Of a stretch of 64,000 nt of DNA, positions 1 to 6,400 are shown in pieces. The translations under genes and the position numbers were made by a program. Source of the stretch: Patescibacterium sp964487795 (GTDB lineage Bacteria > Patescibacteriota > Patescibacteriia > Patescibacteriales > Patescibacteriaceae). Numbering within the stretch: position 1 is the first letter of the stretch; each line of letters starts with the position of its first letter. Location of the stretch: positions 186,001-250,000 of the forward strand of contig CAZASI010000002.1 in assembly GCA_964487795.1 (NCBI GenBank), given 5' to 3'. The notes beneath the pieces were generated by a model. It was given only the letters and a program-made list of their open reading frames with translations. It searched no databases and had not been told where the DNA came from.

Positions 1-418
1 TTTCTTTCTTGATGTCATTAAGTAGGGGATTTAGAGATACGGTTCCTTGCCAAGAAAGCTCAGCCAAGTTAACTATTTCTGCGATTCTTTCCATTGACTC
101 ATCTTTGCTTACACCAAAGCTTTTTTCTTTAACTGCTAATATTTTTAATATTTGATTTTCGGCTTGTGTTGGAGTAATTTTATTACCGTTGTAAAAATTG
201 TCAGTTATAACTATACTTGTTTCTTCACAAGCATTAAGCCAGGGCTCTTGCCAATTTTCTTGAGGCGCCTGCGAACTAAAAGGCATAGTGAGGCTTTTAG
301 ATCCTGGTGTTTGATCTTTTGTTGGGCTAATTGTTTTGTATAGCACAAAGAAACAAAATCCAGCAATTGCCGTTAGAACCAAGTAGAGTAGATATTTAAT
401 ATAATGTTTTTTATGCAT
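1..418 (-). CDS. C39-like cysteine peptidase, membrane-anchored (partial)
   Basis: The gene runs off the left edge, so only the N-terminal 139 residues are visible. Residues 8-27 form a hydrophobic segment, probably a membrane anchor, followed by a short linker. The motif PFSSQAPQENW (about 46-56) and NACEE with a candidate catalytic Cys at 64 closely match the same region of the divergent neighbour at 492-1298, so the two are paralogues. The family (peptidase C39-like) contains papain-fold hydrolases acting outside the membrane. The His and Asp/Asn of the active site lie beyond the window. The start at 418 is the first ATG after the intergenic inverted repeat. Family call by analogy with the neighbour. 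Confidence 0.75.
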   Translation of the reverse strand, partial: MHKKHYIKYLLYLVLTAIAGFCFFVLYKTISPTKDQTPGSKSLTMPFSSQAPQENWQEPWLNACEETSIVITDNFYNGNKITPTQAENQILKILAVKEKSFGVSKDESMERIAEIVNLAELSWQGTVSLNPLLNDIKKE

Positions 419-427
419 AAAATAGCT

Positions 428-464
428 TTATAGTATAATTTCTGCTACCGTTACTATACTATAA
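428..464. promoter_or_regulatory. 10-bp perfect inverted repeat between divergent paralogues
   Basis: TTATAGTATA (428-437) and TATACTATAA (455-464) are perfect inverted copies separated by 17 bp. Each arm contains TATACT reading toward its own gene, so the repeat may hold the -10 boxes of two divergent promoters. No good -35 boxes are visible. A shared operator is an alternative reading. Confidence 0.5.
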
Positions 465-491
465 CGCGTCTAACTCATTAAAGATACAGTT

Positions 492-1298
492 ATGAAAAAT
501 AATGGATTTAAAATAGGTTTACTTGTGCTTGCTGTAGCCGCAGTTGGCTACACTGTTTTTGCCACAATGAACACCAAGGAAGCTCCTGAGACTGAGGAGA
601 CAAATCAAACATCATTACCGGAATCAGAGAATAAAGCAGAAGTAGTAAACAAAGTAAAAGAAGCGAATGAGGAAAAAGAAGTAGTAAAGCCTATAGTTAG
701 TGCTCCAAAGAAAGAGGCTTTGATTGACAATAAGGTTCCTTTCACATCTCAAGCACCGACAGGAAACTGGGATGATGAACGTCAACAAGATGGTTGCGAG
801 GAAGCTTCGGCGCTGATGGCCGTATACTGGGCACAAGGCAAAAGCCTTTCGAGCTCCATTGCATTAGAGAAGATCTTAGGTGCATCTGATTATGCCCTGG
901 AGAAACATGGAGAATTCAGAGACATTTCTGCTGAAGATACCGTACAATGGATTTTCAAAGAATATTTTAAATACGACAAAGTCTCGGTTAAGAAGGATGT
1001 TTCAATACAGGATATTATTACTGAACTCGAGAAGGGGAATATAATAGTAATTCCCGCTAATGGTCAAAAATTAGATAACCCATATTTTTCACCTCCCGGA
1101 CCAGAACGTCATATGTTAGTTGTTCGTGGTTATGACAGAGCAAAAAAGCAATTTATTACCAATGATCCGGGTACGAAAAGGGGAGCAGCCTTTCGTTACA
1201 ACGAGACAGTGCTATATAATGCGATACTATCATACGAAACAGGGCATCATGAGCCGGTCACACGAACTGAGAAAGATATTATTGTTGTCAGTAAATAA
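492..1298 (+). CDS. C39-like cysteine peptidase, membrane-anchored
   Basis: 268 residues. Residues 7-25 are a hydrophobic membrane anchor, then an acidic, lysine-rich linker (26-75) leads to the catalytic domain. VPFTSQAPTGNW (82-93) and QDGCEEAS with Cys102 match the C39-like peptidase nucleophile region; His207 (PERHMLVV) and Asn224-Asp225 (FITNDPGT) fit the remaining active-site positions. The protein therefore looks like an anchored extracytoplasmic thiol hydrolase. It is divergently transcribed from a paralogue at 1-418 across a perfect inverted repeat. The substrate cannot be read from the sequence; no ABC exporter lies next to it, so a bacteriocin-processing role is not supported. Confidence 0.85.
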   Translation: MKNNGFKIGLLVLAVAAVGYTVFATMNTKEAPETEETNQTSLPESENKAEVVNKVKEANEEKEVVKPIVSAPKKEALIDNKVPFTSQAPTGNWDDERQQDGCEEASALMAVYWAQGKSLSSSIALEKILGASDYALEKHGEFRDISAEDTVQWIFKEYFKYDKVSVKKDVSIQDIITELEKGNIIVIPANGQKLDNPYFSPPGPERHMLVVRGYDRAKKQFITNDPGTKRGAAFRYNETVLYNAILSYETGHHEPVTRTEKDIIVVSK

Positions 1299-1319
1299 AA
1301 AATAGGCACATTTCTGCGC

Positions 1320-1514
1320 CTATAAATCATATACTTCTCCGTCAGTCAAAATAATTTTTCTGTCCTTACCTTTTTTCATTATTGGAGTATCATCATTTTT
1401 ACCTGCCCAATTATGGAAAGTCCAGCCTTCTTTAGCGAGCTTTTCTCTGCTTATACGAGTGGCTTCAGACTGATTATTATGAGTTTCGGGGTTGACCATT
1501 ATTGATCTTACCAT
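1320..1514 (-). CDS. small hypothetical protein (64 aa)
   Basis: A 64-residue protein with no membrane segment and a mixed charged composition; residues 20-40 may be helical. I do not recognise the family. Reality is supported by a good promoter upstream (TTGACA-17-TATATT at 1550-1578). The second Met at residue 6 is an alternative start. It converges on the C39-like peptidase gene, with a small hairpin (ATAGGC/GCCTAT) between the two stop codons that may terminate both. Confidence 0.55.
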   Translation of the reverse strand: MVRSIMVNPETHNNQSEATRISREKLAKEGWTFHNWAGKNDDTPIMKKGKDRKIILTDGEVYDL

Positions 1515-1549
1515 TATATTTTATTTTTGTTTGAAAATAACTTTTCTAT

Positions 1550-1578
1550 AATATAACATATCATTATAATTTTGTCAA
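1550..1578 (-). promoter_or_regulatory. sigma70-type promoter for the 64-aa gene
   Basis: Read on the minus strand: -35 TTGACA (1573-1578), 17-bp spacer, -10 TATATT (1550-1555). Confidence 0.65.
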
Positions 1579-1583
1579 TATAC

Positions 1584-1611
1584 AAAAATGAGCCCGCAAA
1601 GGCTCATTTTT
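1584..1611 (-). terminator. rho-independent terminator
   Basis: A perfect 11-bp stem, AAAATGAGCC-type arm (1584-1594) against GGCTCATTTTT (1601-1611), with a 6-nt loop and T-rich flanks both ways. It lies just downstream of the 69-aa minus-strand gene ending at 1632. Confidence 0.8.
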
Positions 1612-1631
1612 AATTGAAAAATTAAGCTTGG

Positions 1632-1841
1632 TTATTTATTTTTCTTCACTTCCTTAGCTGTCAAAGAAGCTAAATCAGAAATATCATCTTTTAATTCAAC
1701 AAGAAGCTTTAAAATATCTTTGAACTTTCTTTTTATTTTAGGATCGGCTGTTTTAAGCAGGGGAGCGAGCTTAGAGGCTGCGGCGCCGAGCACTGTTAAA
1801 AGTCCAATTACTTTGATTATGTTGCCGAGTTTTTTAGCCAT
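1632..1841 (-). CDS. small hypothetical protein (69 aa) with hydrophobic N-terminal helix
   Basis: Residues 5-28 are hydrophobic and glycine/alanine-rich (GNIIKVIGLLTVLGAAASKL), followed by a lysine-rich helical tail. It could be a small membrane-associated protein. No family recognised. It is followed by a strong terminator at 1584-1611 and is divergent from the DUF305 gene. Confidence 0.6.
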   Translation of the reverse strand: MAKKLGNIIKVIGLLTVLGAAASKLAPLLKTADPKIKRKFKDILKLLVELKDDISDLASLTAKEVKKNK

Positions 1842-1863
1842 AGTGGTTGTTTAATAATTAACA

Positions 1864-1893
1864 CTGACAGTATAGCATATTCTATGATATAAT
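1864..1893 (+). promoter_or_regulatory. sigma70-type promoter for the DUF305 gene
   Basis: -35 CTGACA (1864-1869), 18-bp spacer, -10 TATAAT (1888-1893), about 30 nt before the ATG at 1925. Confidence 0.6.
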
Positions 1894-1924
1894 ATGAGAA
1901 AGAAATTAATTCAAATAAAAACAT

Positions 1925-2452
1925 ATGGTTAAAACAAAAAGGGTAGCGGCAAAAAAATCCGTTAAGCCCGTTTCAAGTGTCGCTGTAAGCAAAACAGCTC
2001 CTAAAAATGAGAAGTGCGATTCAGTGTGTTGGCTGTGCTGGCTATTCAAGCTTATGATTGCAATGTTTGCTGTTATGATCGTATTTTGGCTTGGATTTTG
2101 CTTTGGTGCACTTAGTGCACAAACTCCCATTAAAAAATTTCAGCCGAAGATGTCTACTCAAGGTCCGGGCTCTAAATTTTGCTCTGAAAAGTCAGTTGAT
2201 TCAATGGACACTATGATGGATAAGATGACTCAATCACTTGATGGAAAAACGGGGGATGAGTTTGATAAAGAATTCCTTTTGCAAATGATGCTACATCATG
2301 AAGGCGCGGTTGAGATGGCAAAACAAGTTCTAGCGCAGTCAAGCAGAGAAGACCTAAAAGCTTTTGCACAAGCGATTATTGATTCCCAGAATAAGGAGAT
2401 TGATCAGATGAAGGCCTGGCAAACTAATTGGTTTATGCCAGCAAATAACTAA
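1925..2452 (+). CDS. DUF305 family membrane-anchored protein
   Basis: 175 residues. A basic, Lys-rich cytoplasmic N terminus (1-30) is followed by a Cys-containing segment (31-38) and one membrane helix (about 39-64). The outer domain (100-170) carries the DUF305 signature: FLLQMMLHHEGAVEMA (117-132), with HHEGA at 124-128, then a second helix with SQNKEIDQMKAW. DUF305 proteins are ferritin-like four-helix proteins sometimes linked to copper handling; the metal here is not determinable. Own promoter upstream and strong terminator downstream make it a monocistronic unit. Confidence 0.88.
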   Translation: MVKTKRVAAKKSVKPVSSVAVSKTAPKNEKCDSVCWLCWLFKLMIAMFAVMIVFWLGFCFGALSAQTPIKKFQPKMSTQGPGSKFCSEKSVDSMDTMMDKMTQSLDGKTGDEFDKEFLLQMMLHHEGAVEMAKQVLAQSSREDLKAFAQAIIDSQNKEIDQMKAWQTNWFMPANN

Positions 2453-2470
2453 AGTATCGTTCAGAAGTTA

Positions 2471-2496
2471 AAAACCGCCCATCCGGGCGGTTTTTT
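2471..2496 (+). terminator. rho-independent terminator of the DUF305 gene
   Basis: Stem AACCGCCC (2473-2480) with GGGCGGTT (2485-2492) followed by a T run. Confidence 0.9.
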
Positions 2497-2514
2497 AATA
2501 GTTCATTGCTATTA

Positions 2515-2543
2515 TTGACAATATTTAAAAAAAGTATTATTAT
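2515..2543 (+). promoter_or_regulatory. sigma70-type promoter
   Basis: -35 TTGACA (2515-2520), 17-bp spacer, -10 TATTAT (2538-2543), upstream of the membrane protein gene at 2594. Confidence 0.75.
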
Positions 2544-2593
2544 AAACTATTAATTAATTTTATACATTTTAGTTCTTTTAAAGGAGAATAACA

Positions 2594-3193
2594 TTGTTTA
2601 AAGCAATTAGATACATCTGGGGCTTCTACTTTAGCAAAGATCACTGGCCCAAAACTAAAAGTGACTTCAAGGATGCGAGAGAACCATTGTTGGTGGCGCT
2701 CTTGGCCGTAGTAATATGGTACATCTTTGTCTGGGGGACAATCAAAGTTCAACCGGAAAATACTGAAATTGTATCGTTAATGGTCGGTGCGGTGATGGTT
2801 TTCTCAGCAATCATGCCTATAGTTACTATTAACCGAGTCGCAGCACAATTCGATGGGATTGTGACGACTTCCTTTCAATGGAAAGCAAAGAAAGAGGGGG
2901 ATGATGGAGAATCGTATTTTATGAATTTTTTGGCAAATTACACACCCCGTATTGATTTAAGGACTCATTTATTTCTTGTAATTACATCGATGTCGGCGAT
3001 ATTTTCATCAATGATACCGCCCTATGAACAATTTTACACTGGAGCATTTTTTGTTTTTATTATCACCTTGTTCCATTACTATTGTTTAGTAGTCGCTATT
3101 AAATTGGATAACCCAAACTTAAAAGCATTAGGTGTGCCGGAGAAATGGATTAATAGATTGAAGGAATTAGGCTTTAAGGTCAATGATGTTTAA
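2594..3193 (+). CDS. hypothetical membrane protein (199 aa), TTG start
   Basis: A strong ribosome binding site AAAGGAG (2580-2586) sits 8 nt before a TTG, which I take as the start; no in-frame ATG lies nearby. The protein has about four hydrophobic segments (roughly 32-52, 60-82, 125-145, 148-172) and charged termini, and ends in an amphipathic stretch. I do not recognise the family. Own promoter (2515-2543) and terminator (3201-3229) make it a stand-alone unit, like several other orphan genes in this window. Confidence 0.75.
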   Translation: MFKAIRYIWGFYFSKDHWPKTKSDFKDAREPLLVALLAVVIWYIFVWGTIKVQPENTEIVSLMVGAVMVFSAIMPIVTINRVAAQFDGIVTTSFQWKAKKEGDDGESYFMNFLANYTPRIDLRTHLFLVITSMSAIFSSMIPPYEQFYTGAFFVFIITLFHYYCLVVAIKLDNPNLKALGVPEKWINRLKELGFKVNDV

Positions 3194-3200
3194 ACAATAA

Positions 3201-3229
3201 AAAAAGCCGAGTAGCAATACTCGGTTTTT
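3201..3229 (+). terminator. rho-independent terminator
   Basis: Stem CCGAGT (3207-3212) with ACTCGG (3219-3224), T run 3225-3229 and a matching A run on the other side, so it may work on both strands. Confidence 0.85.
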
Positions 3230-3234
3230 GAATA

Positions 3235-3376
3235 GAAAAAACCTGTCACATGGTCGTGGCATATCCTAAGTAGGGGATAAGCTTCGGAGTGTGCGACAGG
3301 TCTAAACAACACCTGGTAATTTTCCCTAAAACATTATAGGAGGAATTCATATAATCTTTAGTTTTGTTGACCAGGT
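3235..3376 (-). ncRNA. candidate small RNA (about 142 nt) with CCUCC apical loop
   Basis: A sigma70 promoter at 3383-3411 places the start near 3376, exactly at the first base of hairpin 1. Hairpin 1 (3311-3376) has outer stem ACCTGGT/ACCAGGT, a symmetric internal loop, then CTAAA/TTTAG and ATTATA/TATAAT stems, with an 11-nt apical loop carrying CCTCC, complementary to ribosome binding sites. Hairpin 2 (3241-3301) has ACCTGTC/GACAGGT with an inner TATCC/GGATA stem and is followed by T6, i.e. an intrinsic terminator. No coding frame. No known RNA family recognised; the SRP RNA core motif is absent. It fills most of the 332-nt gap between two convergent genes. Confidence 0.65.
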
Positions 3377-3382
3377 AAAAGA

Positions 3383-3411
3383 ATAATACAACAACACCTT
3401 AAATGTGTCAA
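3383..3411 (-). promoter_or_regulatory. sigma70-type promoter of the candidate small RNA
   Basis: Minus strand: -35 TTGACA (3406-3411), 17-bp spacer, -10 TATTAT (3383-3388). Confidence 0.75.
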
Positions 3412-3496
3412 CGTATCAGGGGAGAGTTTAAAAGCCTGTATTTTCAAGATTACACCACGTCGCACAATGTAACTTATACGACATACCATATAAAGC

Positions 3497-3524
3497 AAAA
3501 CCTCCTGTTTAATACAACAAGAGG
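3497..3524 (-). terminator. rho-independent terminator of the two-gene unit 4495-3526
   Basis: Stem of 9 bp with one G-U pair: minus strand CCTCTTGTT with AACAGGAGG, then TTTT. It begins directly after the stop codon at 3526. Confidence 0.8.
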
Positions 3525-3525
3525 C

Positions 3526-4176
3526 TTAGGCTGTGTTTTTCTTTTGATCTTCTCTGTATAAGGTACATAATCCTGCTACTCCGCACCATAATGCTAATTT
3601 ATAGACTCCAAGTGAGTCTGTATTATGAAAAGCAATTTGATGCCATATTTGATGAGGTTTACGGTTATCACGCTCATAAGTCGAGTCTTGATGGTAAAAT
3701 TCATTTACACTGTGCGGTCCTATATCAACTCCGTTGTTCAAATAGGCTATAAAGTAGCCTTGAGAGATCATCTGGAATTGGTATCCCCTATCAAATTTCA
3801 ATTTTTTATCATGTTGAATTTTATTTAACGCTTCAAATAAAACTCGTGATAATTGATGGTCAATCCTGCTCGGTTGATTTTTTAAGAATTGACTGAGCTT
3901 CTCATTAAACATATTAGCACCACAAAGAAGGAGTTGGTCCTTTGGAGATTTGTCAAAATCCCAGAATATTGAATTAATGACGCGTAATATATCAGAAACA
4001 GGGTAATTACGCGGATTAATAATTAAACGTAAGCACTCCCCCTCTACTTTACTTGGAAAAATTGAGAAGATTTTATGATGATAATCTTCAAAATATTTTT
4101 TATTTACAAGAAAAATTATTTCTTTTCTTTTAAAATCCCAAAGAAAGTCATACGCTATATCCAATTTAGGTTCCAT
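3526..4176 (-). CDS. hypothetical protein (216 aa)
   Basis: No family recognised. The protein is soluble-looking, with many aromatic and His residues near the C terminus (DIGPHSVNEFYHQDSTYE; KPHQIWHQIAFH) and a short hydrophobic patch near the end. The start at 4176 is chosen because a GGGGGAG ribosome binding site precedes it and because it overlaps the stop of the upstream gene by a few bases, the usual sign of translational coupling; an upstream TTG/ATT frame extension exists but lies deep in the neighbour. It forms a two-gene unit with 4166-4495, with a promoter before and a terminator after. Confidence 0.7.
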   Translation of the reverse strand: MEPKLDIAYDFLWDFKRKEIIFLVNKKYFEDYHHKIFSIFPSKVEGECLRLIINPRNYPVSDILRVINSIFWDFDKSPKDQLLLCGANMFNEKLSQFLKNQPSRIDHQLSRVLFEALNKIQHDKKLKFDRGYQFQMISQGYFIAYLNNGVDIGPHSVNEFYHQDSTYERDNRKPHQIWHQIAFHNTDSLGVYKLALWCGVAGLCTLYREDQKKNTA

Positions 4177-4495
4177 TGCTCTCCCCCGGTTTCCATTTAT
4201 TATATGTTTCGCCGTTATCAAATGATATGAGAAATTTACATTCTTTGCCGAATTCCCCCTTATTAAGAGTTATTCCTAAAAGCTCTGGAATTTCAATTAC
4301 TGGCAATTCACGTCCTTCAAACATTATATGGTGAAGCTGTGAATTAAAGGGGCCAAAGTTCCCATTGTCTAGTTGAAAAGAGATTTCACTATTTAAGGGA
4401 GTTGAAAATGGATATACAAAATACCGTGGTTTTCTTGATGCTTGTTTTTTGGTTACCTCAAGAATTTCTTCTTCTGGTTCATCTGTTAATTTCAT
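4166..4495 (-). CDS. hypothetical protein (109 aa)
   Basis: 109 residues, acidic N terminus followed by a region rich in beta-type residues (residues 25-105), no membrane segment. Family unknown. A clear AAGGAG site lies before the ATG and a promoter (TTGACA-17-TATATT) at 4537-4565. It overlaps the start of the next gene (4176), so the two proteins are probably made together. Confidence 0.7.
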   Translation of the reverse strand: MKLTDEPEEEILEVTKKQASRKPRYFVYPFSTPLNSEISFQLDNGNFGPFNSQLHHIMFEGRELPVIEIPELLGITLNKGEFGKECKFLISFDNGETYNKWKPGESNGT

Positions 4496-4536
4496 TGTAA
4501 AAGTACTCCTTACTTCTTTAGTTATTAATTGAGCAT

Positions 4537-4565
4537 AATATAACGTATCGAGCAGTATGTGTCAA
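4537..4565 (-). promoter_or_regulatory. sigma70-type promoter of the two-gene orphan unit
   Basis: Minus strand: -35 TTGACA (4560-4565), 17-bp spacer, -10 TATATT (4537-4542). Confidence 0.75.
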
Positions 4566-4566
4566 T

Positions 4567-5427
4567 TTAGGCCGCCATTGGGTAGTTATAAGTTTCTAAT
4601 TGATTTATAGACTCTAGGTTCTTTAAATATTCAGGGTTATCAGAATGAGTTCGTAGTTCATCAACTTGCGAAACTAGTTGCTCAATAATACGATTAAAGA
4701 TTAGGGACTCCCCTTCTGTTTTATTAGTTAAGTCTGAGCAATCAATAGAATTAATTGCATTGTCTAAGTCAGCTACAGAAAACCGTAAAAATAATTTTGG
4801 TACGTTAGTTAGTTGTTTTTTAATAATTTTGCCATTATCCATTCCAAAGCCATACTTAATTTTTTGACCCCCTCTTTCAGCCATTTTTATCGCCCATTGC
4901 TTTTTTTCTTCGAGCGCTGTATCTCGTTCATCATTATTGTATATATCTTCATGTAGATCATCAAAAGCGCAAATCACCGCGCCGGTTTTTTTATTAACAA
5001 TAATGTTATCAACACCGCGATAGTCATCATAGGTACTTGCTCGGGCAATAATATAATCGTCACCAATAAATTTAGACATAATATATGTTGATATCATTTC
5101 AGCTAATTCACTCTTACTTTGAGATCGTTTATCTTTAAATTCTGCCCGCATTGCATCACTAACCTCTTCTTCGCTTTGCAAAGAATATTTATTCATAATC
5201 CAAAGTCCTTCTTTATGACGAATCCATTCCTTGTCTTTTAATAAATCATCTTTATTGGCATTGTGTCCCTTCATGCTTACACAGCAGTCGTCAGACAAGA
5301 GCTTAGTGCCAAGTTCTTGATTTGTTTTTTGGGAAACTCTCTGCAACGCGACACTTAACTCTTTTTTAAAGCGTTCAGTTTTCTGAGTAATTGATTCATT
5401 TTTGCTAAAACTTATATTCTCTTTCAT
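4567..5427 (-). CDS. hypothetical protein (286 aa), possible nuclease-like fold
   Basis: 286 residues without membrane segments. Residues roughly 125-165 read as STYDDYRGVDNIIV followed by a strand with TGAVICAFDD, which resembles the D-x(n)-(D/E)-x-K spacing of PD-(D/E)XK nuclease folds, but the final Lys is not seen, so this is only a suggestion. The ATG at 5427 is preferred to an in-frame GTG two codons upstream because a TATACT -10 box ends 6 nt before the ATG, giving a leaderless mRNA. The rest is helix-rich and charged. Family not recognised. Confidence 0.6.
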   Translation of the reverse strand: MKENISFSKNESITQKTERFKKELSVALQRVSQKTNQELGTKLLSDDCCVSMKGHNANKDDLLKDKEWIRHKEGLWIMNKYSLQSEEEVSDAMRAEFKDKRSQSKSELAEMISTYIMSKFIGDDYIIARASTYDDYRGVDNIIVNKKTGAVICAFDDLHEDIYNNDERDTALEEKKQWAIKMAERGGQKIKYGFGMDNGKIIKKQLTNVPKLFLRFSVADLDNAINSIDCSDLTNKTEGESLIFNRIIEQLVSQVDELRTHSDNPEYLKNLESINQLETYNYPMAA

Positions 5428-5465
5428 AGGCACAGTATAGCAACAAAAAATGCCTATTTACAAGT

Positions 5466-5494
5466 TTGACTTTTGATTTTTATCATAGTATTAT
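5466..5494 (+). promoter_or_regulatory. sigma70-type promoter of the acidic small protein gene
   Basis: -35 TTGACT (5466-5471), 17-bp spacer, -10 TATTAT (5489-5494). The leader that follows holds an inverted repeat ATAGGC/GCCTAT around an inner AAAAGC/GCTTTT stem. Confidence 0.65.
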
Positions 5495-5560
5495 TTGGAT
5501 ACGGCCATAGGCCCGCCGCAAAAAGCATCGCTTTTGACGGCCTATTAATAAGCATATGCT

Positions 5561-5710
5561 ATGTTGGACGAACTCAACGTCAACAGTCTTATGAGCCTTG
5601 AGGGCGACGAAGACATGGACGAAGAGGAAGAAAACGGCGACGACTCCTTGGAAGAAGATGAAGAAGGAGAAGACGACGGCGAAGAGAGTGGCGATGAGGC
5701 CGCTGTCTAA
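5561..5710 (+). CDS. small highly acidic protein (49 aa)
   Basis: A 49-residue frame whose residues 14-46 are almost only Asp, Glu, Gly and Ser, with runs such as DMDEEEENGDD; more than half of that stretch is Asp or Glu. The N terminus (MLDELNVNSLMSL) could form a short amphipathic helix. It lies between a promoter (5466-5494) and a very strong terminator (5732-5759), so it appears to be a dedicated transcription unit. No ribosome binding site is evident. A longer frame on the opposite strand (5483-5728) is its shadow. Function unknown; the composition suggests binding of basic partners or cations. Confidence 0.6.
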   Translation: MLDELNVNSLMSLEGDEDMDEEEENGDDSLEEDEEGEDDGEESGDEAAV

Positions 5711-5731
5711 GCACATTTTTCCCGACACTAC

Positions 5732-5765
5732 TAATAGCGGCCTTTCGGGGCCGCTATTACATTAT
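5732..5765 (+). terminator. rho-independent terminator
   Basis: 11-bp perfect stem TAATAGCGGCC (5732-5742) with GGCCGCTATTA (5749-5759), followed by a T-rich tract. Confidence 0.85.
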
Positions 5766-5773
5766 TTTCTATT

Positions 5774-6400
5774 ATGATTGACCCAATTAGTATTGTTCAA
5801 GCCGCAGGATATACCGGGCTCACCGCAATTATTTTCGCGGAATCAGGACTCCTCATAGGATTTTTTCTGCCTGGCGACAGTGTTTTGTTTGCGGCAGGGT
5901 TTCTCGCTTCACAAGGCGTATTAAATATTTATATCCTCTTACCGCTATTATTTTTAGCGGCTGTGATTGGTGACAACGTTGGTTATACTTTTGGTTTTCG
6001 TCTCGGACCAAAAATTTTTAAACGAGAAGACTCTTTATTTTTTCAAAAAGAAAATTTAGTTAAAGCGCAAGCATTTTTTGAGCGTCATGGAGGTAAAACT
6101 ATAATCATCGCTCGTTTTATTCCTGTGGTGCGCACCTTTGCACCAATTCTTGCTGGAGTGGGTAAAATGAAATATAAAACCTTTCTTATTTATAATCTAG
6201 TCGGAGCGGTACTGTGGGCTGTCGGCTTATTACTGCTTGGCTTTTTTCTCGGCTCTTGGATTCCAGGAATTGACAGATACTTACTGCCCATTATTCTTTT
6301 AATTGTTATTGTTTCTGTAGCACCAAATATTATTCATATCTTACGAAATCGTGAGAGCCGTGAAAAAGTATTAAAATTATTATTCAGAAAAAGAAGCTAA
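5774..6400 (+). CDS. DedA family (VTT/SNARE-associated domain) membrane protein
   Basis: 208 residues, four to five membrane segments. Family motifs: FAESG (21-25), FLPGDS (31-36), a G-rich membrane stretch with GDNVGY (66-71), and ARFIPVVRTFAPILAG (113-128) with the conserved arginines. DedA proteins are lipid scramblase or transporter-like proteins of the cytoplasmic membrane, some of which recycle undecaprenyl phosphate; that role would fit the peptidoglycan and glycan genes in this window but is inferred. The gene ends 21 bp inside the convergent CAP gene. Confidence 0.9.
   Translation: MIDPISIVQAAGYTGLTAIIFAESGLLIGFFLPGDSVLFAAGFLASQGVLNIYILLPLLFLAAVIGDNVGYTFGFRLGPKIFKREDSLFFQKENLVKAQAFFERHGGKTIIIARFIPVVRTFAPILAGVGKMKYKTFLIYNLVGAVLWAVGLLLLGFFLGSWIPGIDRYLLPIILLIVIVSVAPNIIHILRNRESREKVLKLLFRKRS

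Noticed and set aside
492..1298. Bacteriocin leader peptidase
   Set aside because: C39-like fold only; no ABC exporter or double-glycine leader gene next to it.
3526..5427. Toxin-antitoxin or restriction system
   Set aside because: The two-gene unit and the neighbouring orphan show no recognisable toxin, antitoxin or methylase motif; arrangement alone is not enough.
5483..5728. 81-aa frame on the minus strand
   Set aside because: It is antisense to the acidic 49-aa gene and to its leader; the promoter and terminator fit the plus strand.
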